Positions 1 through 9,527 of a DNA stretch of 64,000 nt are shown piece by piece. Every line of letters starts with the position of its first letter. The stretch's first letter is position 1. The DNA is from Anaerolineaceae bacterium (GTDB lineage: Bacteria; Chloroflexota; Anaerolineae; Anaerolineales; Anaerolineaceae). The notes under the pieces are model-generated. The model saw only the letters and a list, made by a program, of their open reading frames with translations, did not search any database and was not told the origin of the DNA. The translations under genes were made by a program, and so were the position numbers. The stretch spans positions 496,001 to 560,000 of the forward strand of contig JAENZD010000001.1 in the NCBI GenBank assembly GCA_016841445.1. Reading direction: 5' to 3'.

Positions 1-1
1 G

Positions 2-847
2 GCTTGCGGCGCGTCTATTGACGAGATCAATTCCATCCGAAAACATTTGGACCAGGTTAAAGGTGGCGGTCTGGCAAAGGCTGCGGCGCCTGCGCAATTC
101 ATTTCGCTGGTATTATCAGATGTCGTGGGCGATCCCCTTGATGTGATTGCCTCCGGTCCGACCGTCCCGGATACCACCAGCTTCAGTGATGTCCTTAAGA
201 TTATTTTTAAATATAAAATTGAAGACCAAATGCCAACACCCATCCTGGACCGCTTAAGGCGCGGGGAAAAAGGAGAACTTGCTGAAACACCGAAAGAAGG
301 AGACCCGGTGTTTGATGGTTCGATCAATGCGGTTGTTGGTAGCAATAAATTGGCAGCTCTAACTGCGCTACAATACGCCAGGGAAAAAGGATTTGATGCT
401 CAACTGCTGAGCACATCAATTCAAGGTGAGGCATCTCTCGTTGGTCAGGACTTGGCTGTGGTTCTCAAGCAAATCGATCAAACCGGGAAGCCGGTCCAAC
501 GCCCTGGTTGCATTATCGCTGGTGGCGAGACGACCGTCACGCTTCACGGGAAAGGTCTGGGTGGCAGAAATTTGGAAGTTGCCCTGTGCGCTGCCCAAAC
601 AATCGATGGATTGGAGCGAGTGGCATTTATCAGCCTGGCCACGGATGGGGAGGACGGCCCAACGGACGCTGCCGGTGCCGTAGTCACGGGTGAAACGCTT
701 CAGCATGCAAGGGAAGCTGGGCTCAACCCTGAGGACTATTTGGAAAGCAATAATACCTATCCTTTTTTTAGGGAATTAGGTGGGTTGATCCAAATGGGTC
801 CAACTAGCACTAATGTGAATGATCTTTATTTTCTGATTGCATATTAA
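2..847 (+). CDS. glycerate 2-kinase (type II, MOFRL family), 3' part
   Basis: This is the carboxy-terminal 281 residues of a type II glycerate kinase (GckA/TtuD class), a cytoplasmic enzyme that phosphorylates D-glycerate with ATP to give 2-phosphoglycerate. The frame is already open at base 2, and the residues ASIDEINSIRKHL precede the first in-frame TTG at 47, so the gene starts left of the window and the TTG is not its start. The stretch DPLDVIASGPTVPD belongs to the N-terminal domain. LATDGEDGPTDAAGA (about 635-680) is the signature of the C-terminal MOFRL domain. The stop is TAA at 845-847. No neighbour on the left is visible, so its operon cannot be judged. Confidence 0.88.
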   Translation, partial: ACGASIDEINSIRKHLDQVKGGGLAKAAAPAQFISLVLSDVVGDPLDVIASGPTVPDTTSFSDVLKIIFKYKIEDQMPTPILDRLRRGEKGELAETPKEGDPVFDGSINAVVGSNKLAALTALQYAREKGFDAQLLSTSIQGEASLVGQDLAVVLKQIDQTGKPVQRPGCIIAGGETTVTLHGKGLGGRNLEVALCAAQTIDGLERVAFISLATDGEDGPTDAAGAVVTGETLQHAREAGLNPEDYLESNNTYPFFRELGGLIQMGPTSTNVNDLYFLIAY

Positions 848-971
848 ATAATTCTCCATAACCCATTTTGTCAAAATCCAAAAATGATAATGAAAAGTAT
901 TGAATGGTCTACTGTTATAAAAACACCATTTGACCCATGTTCTATAATATTAAAAACAAATGGAGAAAGAT

Positions 972-1820
972 ATGATCGGCATCGTTACTGACAGCACGTG
1001 CGATATCCCGGAAGATTTGATTGCAAAATATGGCATTATTGTCATTCCCCAATACATCATTTGGGGGGATGAAGAATATCGCGATCGAGTGGATCTACAG
1101 CCTAAAGCATTCTATAAAAGATTGGTGGATGACCCGCTACGCCCAACAACCGCCCAGGCGGGGGTAGAAGATTTCCTGAAAGGGATCCAAAAATCTGTTA
1201 AAAATGGCGCAAATGAAGTCATCATCCTCACAGTCTCGAGTGCCATGAGCGGGACATATAACATGGCGGTTAAAGCTTCTGAACAGGCGGAAATACCCGT
1301 GACTGTTGTTGATTCAAAAGGGCCAACCATGACGTTGGGTTGGCAGGTTTTGGCAGCAGCGAGAAGGCGGGATGAAGGTGCTGATTTGGCTGCCATTGTT
1401 GATCATTTATCGGAACTACGGCACAACCTTGTTCAGATGGTGGGGATGCAAACTTTGGAATATCTTCAAACAGGGGGGCGGATTGGGGATGCAGTCAAAT
1501 GGGTTGGAGGATTGTTGAGAGTGAAACCTCTTGTTTCAATCAACCATGATAGCGGCCGTGTCCAGCCGGTGGGGTTGGCACGTACCCATCAAAAATTGGT
1601 CGAGATGCTCTATAAGAAATTCTTTGAGAAACTCAAAGTGGGGAAAAACCTCCGGATTGCCGTCCTTCACGGTAATTCCCCGGATGAGGCTCAGACACTT
1701 GCTGAGCGAATTAGAAAGGAATTTGATCCAATCGAGTTGATCGTCAATATCACCGGGCCTGTGCTGGGGATCAATACTGGACCAGGCGCGCTTGCGCTGT
1801 GCGGCTATGCTGAGCCATAA
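972..1820 (+). CDS. DegV family fatty-acid-binding protein
   Basis: A 282-residue protein of the DegV/FakB family, which binds a fatty acid in the cytoplasm and, in Firmicutes, presents it to a fatty acid kinase. No kinase partner gene lies in this window. Family marks seen are STCDIPEDL at the N-terminus, the loop TVSSAMSGTYN, whose serine contacts the carboxylate in known structures, and QTLEYLQTGGRIG in the C-terminal domain. The frame is open from an ATG at 960. I prefer the ATG at 972, because GGAG at 962-965 gives a normal ribosome-site spacing to 972. A TATAAT hexamer lies at 943-948 without a clear -35 element. It is probably a single-gene unit. Confidence 0.87.
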   Translation: MIGIVTDSTCDIPEDLIAKYGIIVIPQYIIWGDEEYRDRVDLQPKAFYKRLVDDPLRPTTAQAGVEDFLKGIQKSVKNGANEVIILTVSSAMSGTYNMAVKASEQAEIPVTVVDSKGPTMTLGWQVLAAARRRDEGADLAAIVDHLSELRHNLVQMVGMQTLEYLQTGGRIGDAVKWVGGLLRVKPLVSINHDSGRVQPVGLARTHQKLVEMLYKKFFEKLKVGKNLRIAVLHGNSPDEAQTLAERIRKEFDPIELIVNITGPVLGINTGPGALALCGYAEP

Positions 1821-2074
1821 AAGTCCATTTGTTTGAGGGAAAACACGTATCCAGGCTGGAAATCCGATTGAATCATTGATAGTTAAAAGGATAGCGTAAA
1901 TATCAATAAGTGGGGGTTCCATTTATTGCTTTAATTTTCAATAATATTAATTTGACCAACCTTAAAATATCTCAGATTTTTCCTCAATTCTATTTTAGAC
2001 TATGAAATGTTGCTGGATATCATGATAAAATAGAATTGTCCATTTTTCCAAAAACCAATAAGGAGGATTTGATT

Positions 2075-5000
2075 ATGAAAAACAGGCCAAGATTACTCAA
2101 TCTGGTACTGGTATTTTTCTTTGTGTTTGGCGCGCTGGGGGTGGTACCAAAGACAGCTCAAGCTGCAACCAGTGATTTGTTCTTTTCAGAGTATATTGAA
2201 GGTTCGAGCAACAATAAAGCGCTTGAAATCTACAATGGTACTGGTGCGGCAGTTGACTTGGGGGATTATAAAGTTGTTTTGTTTTCGAATGGTTCTTCGA
2301 CCCCTGGCAATACGTTAACCTGGGATGCTGGTACCATGTTGGCTGATGGGGATGTTTACGTCATTGCAAATGCAAGCGCTGTCACAGCGATTAGCGATGA
2401 AGCAGATATCACGTCTACAGTCACATTTTACAACGGTGATGACGCCATTGCATTGCAAAAAGCGTCAGATGATTCCAATGTTGATGTGATTGGGGTCATT
2501 GGGACTGACCCTGGTTCATCTTGGGGTACAGAACCGGTCACAACGGTGGAACATACCCTCATCCGAAAAGCAACAATCTGTACAGGCGATACAAACGGAA
2601 CTGATGCCTTTGACCCGGCCACAGAGTGGGACGGATATGCACAGGATTATTTCGATGGCTTAGGCAGCCACACAGCGAATTGCGGGGTTACGGTATCAGA
2701 TCCAAAGATCAATGAATTTGTGGCAAACCATACTGGCACAGACACCAACGAATATATTGAAGTCTATGGTGACCCATCCACAGACTATTCCGCTTATACA
2801 CTCCTTCATTTTGAAGGTGATACCTCAAAAGGTACGATTGATAGTGTGCTGCCTGTCGGAACTACCGATGCAAGCGGCTTTTGGTGGACAGATTATCTTA
2901 ATAATGAAATTGAGAATGGGACGATCACCCTTCTGCTGGTAAAAGATTTTACAGGAGCAGATGGTGACGATCTGGATACGAATGATGATGGGTATTTTGA
3001 TTCGACCCCGTGGTCAATGATTGTTGACTCCGTTGCGGTGAGCGATGGCGGCAGCGGCGATCTTGTCTATGGGTTGCCAGTCTTAGGACCAGGCTTTGAC
3101 GGTGTTTCGTTCACACCCGGTGGTGCTTCAAGGATTCCGGACGGCTACGATACAGAATCTGTCTCTGATTGGATGCGAAATGATTACGATGGAGACGGCC
3201 TTCCTCTTGATCCGCTCCCAGGTCCAGCTGATGCCGGAGAAGCAATTAACACCCCAGGTGTAGGGAATGATGCCAACGGCACATCACCAGAGATGCCGCC
3301 AGTTGTTTCAATGACCCTTCCTGTGAATGGTGCTGCAGGCGTTCCACTGGATGTGAACATTGAAATAGCTTTCAGTGAAGTTGTTAACCTTGCAGAAGGA
3401 TGGTTTGAGATTAACTGCACGTTATCTGGTGTCCATGCGGCAGTAGTGGATGATTCTGCAAATCCTGCTATTCAACTTAACCCAACAACCGATTTTGCAG
3501 AAGTAGAAACCTGCACGGTCACGGTTTACGCAGCTTATGTAAATGATGCTGACACGGATGATGGCACCTATGATTACATGGAGAGCGACTACAGCTTCAG
3601 CTTCAATACCCTGCAGTACTGCGGTGCTGAATATACGCCCATTTACGATATCCAGGGTGCTGGTTTGAGCACGCCATTGTATGGTGTCACGCTTGCCACT
3701 GAAGGTGTCGTTGTGGGTGACTTCCAGGAGGGCGGCAAGAATGGCTTCTTTATCCAGGACCCTGCTGGCGATGCAGATGCTTTGACTTCAGACGGTGTCT
3801 TTGTTTATGCGCCTTCAGCCATGGATGTCAGTATTGGCGATCTTGTCCGTGTGGAAGGTACGGTTGGGGAATACTATGACCTGACCCAAATCAGTGCCAG
3901 CCAGGTATTTTTATGTGATGCTGGCATGTCCCTGCCTGAACCCGCTGAATTATCTTTACCTGTCACAAGCCTTGACGACTTTGAGCCGTACGAAGGCATG
4001 TATGTGACCTTCCCACAGGACCTTGTCATTTCTGAATACTTTAACTATGATCGCTACGGCGAGATAGTTCTCACATCAACACGGCACCTGACACCAACGG
4101 CGTTTGTAGAGCCGGGTGCGCCTGCCATTGCTGCCGCTGCGGATTACTTGCTGGACCGGATCACACTGGATGATGGCAGCAGTTATCAGAATCCCGATCC
4201 TGCGATTCACCCGAATGGCCTCGAATTCACAACCTATAACCGCTTCAGGGGTGGTGATTTGGTCACGAACCTGACCGGTGTTTTGGATTATAGTTATGAC
4301 CTTTACCGGGTACAGCCGACGCAAGGTGCTGATTACACGGCTGTTAACGCACGCACGGAAGCCCCTGCGATCATCGAGGGTGATATTAAGGTTGCCAGTT
4401 TCAATGTTCTGAATTACTTCACCACCATTGATGTGGGTGATGATATTTGCGGTCCAATCCTCTTTACAGATGTGTTTGGAGAATATGGGGTGGACCCAGG
4501 ATCAGCTTGGGGAACAGATGACTATACAACCAATGATCATACATTGGTGCGAAAAGCAGATGTTTGTTCCGGTGACACCAATGGCCTGGATGACTTTGAT
4601 CCTGCGCTTGAATGGGATTCCTACCTGCAGAATTATATTGACGATCTGGGCACCCATACGACGACCTGTTCATTTGATGATCTGATCATCTCTGAATATA
4701 TTGAAGGGTCAAGCAGCAATAAAGCGATTGAAATTTACAATGGCACCGGTGCTGCAGTTGATCTGAGCGGATATGAAGTTGTTTTATATTCGAATGGATC
4801 ATTGGAACCCACTAATACACAATCATGGGCTCCAGGTACGATGCTGGCAGATGGTGAAACTTATGTCATCGCTAATGCCTCTGCTATCCAAGGTATTTTG
4901 GATGTTGCAGATATCACATCAACTGTGACCTATTTCAATGGTGATGATGTCGTTTCGCTGCAACAAGCTGGAACAGGTGGGATGGAATGCCGAGGTGCTG

Positions 5001-6232
5001 ATACCGCTGAAGAGTTTGAACGGCAGAAAATAAAGATTGTTGAAGGGCTGTATGCGATTGACGCAGATATCGTGGGTTTGATGGAAATTGAGAATGATCG
5101 CCCCACCCTGACGCCTGATTATGCCGTTGCGGACCTGGTTGCTGGATTGAACGCAAAATACGGCAGTGAGGTCTATGGGTACGTTGCCACTGGTGCGATC
5201 GGGACGGATGCCATCAAGGTCGCCCTGCTTTATAAGCTTGATACGGTCACGCCAGTTGGTGATTTCGCCATCCTCGATACGAGTGTCGACCCTCGGTTCC
5301 TGGATGACTACAACCGGCCCGCCCTGGCCCAAACCTTTATGGATAATATGGTGGGTGAATCAATTACGGTAGCTGTGAACCATCTAAAATCCAAGGGTTC
5401 GTCGTGTTCTGCAATTGGTGATCCTGACCTCGGCGATGGACAGGGCAACTGTAACCTGACACGGTTGGCAGCAGCTCAGGCTGAGGTGGATTGGCTCGCA
5501 AGCGACCCAACCGGAACAGGTGTGGATAAATACCTGATCATCGGTGACCTGAACTCCTATGACAAGGAAGATCCCATCGATGCCATCAAACTGGGTTCCG
5601 ATGATGCACCAGGTGGTGGCGATGATTTCTATGACATGATATATGAAATCAACGGTGAGGATGCTTACGGTTATGTCTTCGATGGCCAGATTGGCTACCT
5701 CGATTATGCCCTTGTCAATGAGAACCTGTATGATTTTGTTGCTGATGCAAACTTCTGGCATGTCAATGCGGATGAGCCGGATATTATCGATTATGATATG
5801 TCCTTCAAAGCGGATGCTCAGGATGCACTTTGGGAACCAAACGCTTATCGGGCAAGCGATCATGACCCGGTGATCATCACGCTGACATTCAACCAGGAAC
5901 CAATGGCAGAAGATGATGCATATGAGACGGATCAGGATGTCATGCTTGAAGTTTTTGCTGATGGTGTATTGGAAAACGATATTGAGCTGAACGAATATGA
6001 TGAGATCACGTTAGACCTGATCAGCGGACCAATGCATGGCACGCTGGAACTCCATCAGGATGGTTCGTTCACATATATTCCGGATGCGGGTTTCTTCGGT
6101 ACAGATAGTTTTGAATATTTGCTGATTGCAATTCCTCCGAATTCTCGCACAGAATTTACCGATTCAGCTGTTGTGACGATCACGGTCAACCCGGCGTTCA
6201 AATATTATTTGCCGCTGTGGTTTAAACCATAA
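2075..6232 (+). CDS. secreted ExeM/NucH-type nuclease with lamin-tail, Ig-like and cadherin-like domains
   Basis: A 1385-residue extracellular nuclease of the endonuclease/exonuclease/phosphatase (EEP) superfamily. An upstream in-frame TTG at 2036 is rejected because AAGGAGG at 2060-2066 points to the ATG at 2075. Residues 1-30 form a signal peptide ending AQA. Order of parts: lamin-tail domain (about 33-203), a second lamin-tail-like domain (206-397), a bacterial Ig-like domain (405-510), an OB-fold-like region (520-640), the EEP domain (about 770-1275), a cadherin/VCBS-like domain (1280-1375), and the tail YYLPLWFKP. EEP motifs are intact: ASFNVLNY, VGLMEIEND, IIGDLNSYD, DYALVN and SDHDP. 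A third lamin-tail copy with its halves in swapped order interrupts the EEP domain at about residues 795-967. The likely role is degradation of extracellular DNA for nutrients or phosphate. Confidence 0.86.
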   Translation: MKNRPRLLNLVLVFFFVFGALGVVPKTAQAATSDLFFSEYIEGSSNNKALEIYNGTGAAVDLGDYKVVLFSNGSSTPGNTLTWDAGTMLADGDVYVIANASAVTAISDEADITSTVTFYNGDDAIALQKASDDSNVDVIGVIGTDPGSSWGTEPVTTVEHTLIRKATICTGDTNGTDAFDPATEWDGYAQDYFDGLGSHTANCGVTVSDPKINEFVANHTGTDTNEYIEVYGDPSTDYSAYTLLHFEGDTSKGTIDSVLPVGTTDASGFWWTDYLNNEIENGTITLLLVKDFTGADGDDLDTNDDGYFDSTPWSMIVDSVAVSDGGSGDLVYGLPVLGPGFDGVSFTPGGASRIPDGYDTESVSDWMRNDYDGDGLPLDPLPGPADAGEAINTPGVGNDANGTSPEMPPVVSMTLPVNGAAGVPLDVNIEIAFSEVVNLAEGWFEINCTLSGVHAAVVDDSANPAIQLNPTTDFAEVETCTVTVYAAYVNDADTDDGTYDYMESDYSFSFNTLQYCGAEYTPIYDIQGAGLSTPLYGVTLATEGVVVGDFQEGGKNGFFIQDPAGDADALTSDGVFVYAPSAMDVSIGDLVRVEGTVGEYYDLTQISASQVFLCDAGMSLPEPAELSLPVTSLDDFEPYEGMYVTFPQDLVISEYFNYDRYGEIVLTSTRHLTPTAFVEPGAPAIAAAADYLLDRITLDDGSSYQNPDPAIHPNGLEFTTYNRFRGGDLVTNLTGVLDYSYDLYRVQPTQGADYTAVNARTEAPAIIEGDIKVASFNVLNYFTTIDVGDDICGPILFTDVFGEYGVDPGSAWGTDDYTTNDHTLVRKADVCSGDTNGLDDFDPALEWDSYLQNYIDDLGTHTTTCSFDDLIISEYIEGSSSNKAIEIYNGTGAAVDLSGYEVVLYSNGSLEPTNTQSWAPGTMLADGETYVIANASAIQGILDVADITSTVTYFNGDDVVSLQQAGTGGMECRGADTAEEFERQKIKIVEGLYAIDADIVGLMEIENDRPTLTPDYAVADLVAGLNAKYGSEVYGYVATGAIGTDAIKVALLYKLDTVTPVGDFAILDTSVDPRFLDDYNRPALAQTFMDNMVGESITVAVNHLKSKGSSCSAIGDPDLGDGQGNCNLTRLAAAQAEVDWLASDPTGTGVDKYLIIGDLNSYDKEDPIDAIKLGSDDAPGGGDDFYDMIYEINGEDAYGYVFDGQIGYLDYALVNENLYDFVADANFWHVNADEPDIIDYDMSFKADAQDALWEPNAYRASDHDPVIITLTFNQEPMAEDDAYETDQDVMLEVFADGVLENDIELNEYDEITLDLISGPMHGTLELHQDGSFTYIPDAGFFGTDSFEYLLIAIPPNSRTEFTDSAVVTITVNPAFKYYLPLWFKP

Positions 6233-6261
6233 TCGATCATAACCCAAATAGACAACCAACC

Positions 6262-6291
6262 CGTAGCGGCGAGGCACCCCTCGCCGCTACG
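6262..6291. repeat. perfect GC-rich palindrome between convergent genes
   Basis: A perfect inverted repeat has 13-bp arms (CGTAGCGGCGAGG and its complement) around a 4-base loop, CACC. It lies in the 134-base gap between the convergent nuclease and recJ genes. No T-run follows on either strand, so it is not a textbook intrinsic terminator, though it could still stop transcription or protect 3' ends. Its look is that of a REP-like or miniature palindrome. No second copy was noticed in this window. Confidence 0.75.
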
Positions 6292-6366
6292 ATTTTAAGA
6301 TGAACCAAGAATTAAAGCGAGCAAATGGGCACTTCAATCATCTGCCACGGGGAAATCATTAAGGAA

Positions 6367-8685
6367 TTATTTTTTAACGGGGGATTTCAAAATGGATCGT
6401 AGATCGCTGTTTTGAAAGAATCGCCGGTATGCCCGGGATTCTTCTATTAATGGCTCCAAAATGGATTGGTAGGCATCTTCCAGGGCTGGATTGGCTGCGA
6501 CATTTGTCAATTTGATTAAAAGATCATCATCCTCAAAATCAATGGAGAGTTTTCCACGGGCTTCCCATATTTTGAGACCAACCCGCACAGCCTCCGGTTG
6601 TGCTGCGCATGCTGCCGCTAGCTGTTCGATCGATGTAAACCCGTGTTTCTGTTTGGCTGCATATTTTGCCAGGCCAGCCAGCCTTTCCATAAATCGCTTT
6701 AATTGGCTGATATCTGGATCGACACTGAATACAACAATATGGTTTGGTTTTGATTTTAACAGTGCTTCCCTCAAGACGTCGTGAGAAGGTGGGGCTGTCC
6801 AGATGATCAATGTTGCAGTTTCTCTCAATCCTTCACGGGAAATGCTTTCAATCCCATCGATTGTTCCGCCTTCCGCCCAAACTAGGCTTTCTGATGCTTT
6901 TTGAATTTCTTCCTTGAGCACTTGCATTGGCAGCAATTGGTGGCGGTGATCGATGATCTCAAAATCATGCCGGGCGACTTCCTGGACTCCTCTTTCAGAG
7001 AGGTGGAAGTCAATCCATTCCGCGTTGATTTGTGGTTCTCCCCTGTAATCGCTTTTTGAGAGTGAGCAAACCAGGTCGAACTGGGCTTCAGGCAGGGACT
7101 GATCACCGCCTTTCCACCAGATGATGCGCTGCTGGTTGCCATGTTCATCTTCTACGATAACTTGCCGGTGTTCACCGGTCTTGCCGATTTCAGAATGAGA
7201 GACCATCCTCAGATCCTTGATCAGGAATTTAAGGGCTGGGAAACCTGCGCCAAATGGCGCAAGCCGCTCAATTTGGTCGATCAAATCCATCGAAATGTCA
7301 TCCAGCTTAAGCACTCGGTCAATTTCTACTTTGGGAATATAGGTGATATGTTTGGCGATTTTCTCAATCTCAGAAAGGAAGCCGCGCTTGAAGGCGTCGT
7401 AATTCATAGCTGGCATTCCCAACCCTGCGGCCATGGGATGTCCGCCGAAGTTGCTCAGGTATCTTGCCTGGGTCCTGATCGCTTCGGTGATATTGATCCC
7501 TTCTACAGATCGCCCGGACCCATGGATGGGGCCACTCCCGGTCAGCAGCAGCACAGGCTTTTGGTAGCGCTCAACGATATGGCTGGCAACAGGGCCGATC
7601 ACGCCCCCCGGCCATTCCGGATGATGAAGGACAATGGCGGGGGCTAAGCGGTCTTCCGGGGCGTTCTGCAGCATGGCTTCAACGGCTTTTTCCACCTGGC
7701 GGGAGGCAAAGCGTCTTTTCGCATTGGTAGCCTCGATTAGGGTTCCCAGCACCCTTGCCCGGCCGCGGTCTTCAGTCGCCAGAAATTCAACCATTGGGTT
7801 GGCGTCTGCTAATCGGCCAATCGCATTCAGGCGTGGTCCGATTTGGAAACCGATATGTCCTTCGTTCAGGTTCACAGGGTTTAATTTTGCATTGAGATAA
7901 AGGGTTTGCAGACCAACGCGCTGGGAATGACGCAAGTGAGATAACCCTTTCTGCAGGATGGTGCGCGTGTCTGATTTTAATTCAGCAACATCAGCGACGA
8001 TGCCCAATGCAGTTAATTCAAGATAGGGGCCGGGATCGAACTGAAGACCCATGGTCTCGTGAAGGCCCTCGATTAATTTAAATGCAACACCAACGCCCGG
8101 CAAGGTCCGCAGGGGATGACCCTCCGGCAGACGTTGGGGGTTGAGGATGGCATTTGCCGGGGGGAGGGTCTCTGATAGGGTATGGTGGTCTGTAATGACC
8201 ACTGGTAATCCAGCGTCCCGAACGAGCTGAACATTTTCATGTTCTGTAATGCCGGTATCGCAGGTAAGCAGGAGATCAAAACCGCGGGCCAGGTAAGATT
8301 CCAAAACGTCTTTTTTGATACCGTGAGATTCTTTCGCACGGACTGGGATATGATAATCCACTTTTCCGCCAAGCGCTCGCAGTCCCTGGACAAGGACGGT
8401 CGTGGCAGTTTGCCCATCGACATCAAAATCGCCCCAGACAAGGATCCGTTTCTGGTGTTTTATGGCATCCCACAGCAGTTGATACGCTATTTCAATATCC
8501 GGCAGTTCTTCCGGCGATGTGGGTTGATATTCCCCTGGATCAAGAAAAGATCGTGCTGCTTCAAGTGATCGGTACCCGCGTTGGTACAGGGTTTGTGCTA
8601 CCAGTGGGTGCCCCCCGATGGCGTCCTGGAAGTCTGCCGGGACTTCTATTTCTTGTTTCAGGATCCACTGCACAGGTTCAGGCAT
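6367..8685 (-). CDS. recJ: single-stranded-DNA-specific exonuclease RecJ
   Basis: A 772-residue RecJ, the 5'-3' exonuclease that degrades single-stranded DNA in recombination and mismatch repair. DHH-family motifs are present: GDFDVDGQTA, DTGITEHE and VVITDHHTL. A DHHA1 region follows, with FGGHPMAAGLGMP near residue 420. It is longer than the roughly 580 residues of the E. coli enzyme because of a C-terminal extension, as in Firmicutes-type RecJ; part of the extension has a helicase-like look. Its ATG shares one base with the stop of the upstream nuclease gene (TGATG at 8683-8687), so the two are translationally coupled. It is the last gene of the helicase-nuclease operon, which supports a joint role in DNA end processing. 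Confidence 0.92.
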   Translation of the reverse strand: MPEPVQWILKQEIEVPADFQDAIGGHPLVAQTLYQRGYRSLEAARSFLDPGEYQPTSPEELPDIEIAYQLLWDAIKHQKRILVWGDFDVDGQTATTVLVQGLRALGGKVDYHIPVRAKESHGIKKDVLESYLARGFDLLLTCDTGITEHENVQLVRDAGLPVVITDHHTLSETLPPANAILNPQRLPEGHPLRTLPGVGVAFKLIEGLHETMGLQFDPGPYLELTALGIVADVAELKSDTRTILQKGLSHLRHSQRVGLQTLYLNAKLNPVNLNEGHIGFQIGPRLNAIGRLADANPMVEFLATEDRGRARVLGTLIEATNAKRRFASRQVEKAVEAMLQNAPEDRLAPAIVLHHPEWPGGVIGPVASHIVERYQKPVLLLTGSGPIHGSGRSVEGINITEAIRTQARYLSNFGGHPMAAGLGMPAMNYDAFKRGFLSEIEKIAKHITYIPKVEIDRVLKLDDISMDLIDQIERLAPFGAGFPALKFLIKDLRMVSHSEIGKTGEHRQVIVEDEHGNQQRIIWWKGGDQSLPEAQFDLVCSLSKSDYRGEPQINAEWIDFHLSERGVQEVARHDFEIIDHRHQLLPMQVLKEEIQKASESLVWAEGGTIDGIESISREGLRETATLIIWTAPPSHDVLREALLKSKPNHIVVFSVDPDISQLKRFMERLAGLAKYAAKQKHGFTSIEQLAAACAAQPEAVRVGLKIWEARGKLSIDFEDDDLLIKLTNVAANPALEDAYQSILEPLIEESRAYRRFFQNSDLRSILKSPVKK

Positions 8686-9527
8686 CAGAATTTTATTTCC
8701 GCGATTTCGTCAAAATCAGTTTCAACTTCAGCAGATTCGATATCCATATCGAAATCCTCAAATCCATCCAGGTCACCGGCCTGGGTACCCCGGTCGCAGT
8801 GCGAGCGGTAAACGCAGTAACAGCATTTTTTCAGGTCGGTTGCTTTCGAGAAGGACCCCTCGGGGCGGTTTTTTATTTCAGTAACCAGTGTAGAGAAAAA
8901 AGCCTGGTCCTTATGGTAAATCGTTTCATCATAGGGCAGTCGGATCAATGTTTCGGGGAAATCTGCAAACCAGTAGACCATCTCAATGTCCGCGGGTTTG
9001 AACGTCTGACCCCGGGTGAGAGCTTGGCTTGACTGTGCCAGCACGAAGCGGTAGAGCCGGGTTTGCACCCTTTCCATCAGCCATTCTTTTTTGGGCAGTT
9101 TTTGCGAGGTTTTCCAATCAAAGATCGTTATCTGATGTTGATCTTGATTTATAAGGAGCAAGTCGTATTTAGCGACAAGACGGCTGTCAGAAAGGTTAGT
9201 GCTTAGTGTGATTTCAGAAAATTTTTCACCAACAAGGCAGGATGGAATATGGGTCAGGAAGTTCTCCCACCAAATGGAGATACCTGGTTCAGGGTCTCCA
9301 GCTGCTGAAGAGGAGAGCTGATCCTCAGGGATGCCGGCTAAGTACTGCTGTACCAGACGGTGGAAGCGTGCTCCTGCCTGGCTGCGCGCTTCAAATTTGA
9401 TCGCGTCCTCAACAACAAGGGCTGGCCATTTCGTCCTGAGGATATACCGCAGGTAAAAACGGTAGAAACAATCCAGGTAATCCTGGATATTGCTTTGGGT
9501 AAAATCGAAGGATTCAACCAGCTTCAT
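8685..9527 (-). CDS. stand-alone PD-(D/E)XK nuclease, AddB/Cas4-like, with four-cysteine set
   Basis: A 280-residue nuclease of the PD-(D/E)XK superfamily, resembling the nuclease module normally fused to the C-terminus of AddB or RecB. Catalytic features are a histidine in ARFHRLVQ, an aspartate in AKYDLLL, the IFDWKTS motif (D...K) and the QTRLY (QxxxY) motif. One cysteine lies at the N-terminus (YLDCFYRF) and three lie near the C-terminus (KKCCYCVYRSHC). This spacing matches the iron-sulphur staple of AddB and Cas4. The ATG overlaps the upstream helicase stop by four bases (ATGA), and the stop touches recJ. The likely role is the nuclease subunit of a split double-strand-break resection complex. 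A Cas4-like role is less likely because no CRISPR genes are present. Confidence 0.82.
   Translation of the reverse strand: MKLVESFDFTQSNIQDYLDCFYRFYLRYILRTKWPALVVEDAIKFEARSQAGARFHRLVQQYLAGIPEDQLSSSAAGDPEPGISIWWENFLTHIPSCLVGEKFSEITLSTNLSDSRLVAKYDLLLINQDQHQITIFDWKTSQKLPKKEWLMERVQTRLYRFVLAQSSQALTRGQTFKPADIEMVYWFADFPETLIRLPYDETIYHKDQAFFSTLVTEIKNRPEGSFSKATDLKKCCYCVYRSHCDRGTQAGDLDGFEDFDMDIESAEVETDFDEIAEIKF

Noticed and set aside
2036-2074. Start of the nuclease at the upstream TTG
   Set aside because: The 13 extra residues would bury the signal peptide, and AAGGAGG lies inside them, correctly spaced for the ATG at 2075.
4445-4990. Assembly chimera as the explanation for the lamin-tail insert
   Set aside because: The two lamin-tail copies differ at many third codon positions, the frame is kept across both joins and the catalytic motifs continue correctly, so a collapse or mis-join of identical repeats is unlikely. 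Long reads would settle it.
5384-5863. 159-residue minus-strand frame
   Set aside because: It lies opposite the catalytic domain of the secreted nuclease, whose motifs are all intact; its isoleucine- and valine-rich content reflects the complementary codons.
7141-7647. 168-residue plus-strand frame inside recJ
   Set aside because: Antisense shadow of a conserved gene, with no ribosome site.
8685-9527. Cas4 of a CRISPR system
   Set aside because: The cysteine pattern would fit, but there is no repeat array or other cas gene, and the gene is coupled to helicase genes and recJ.
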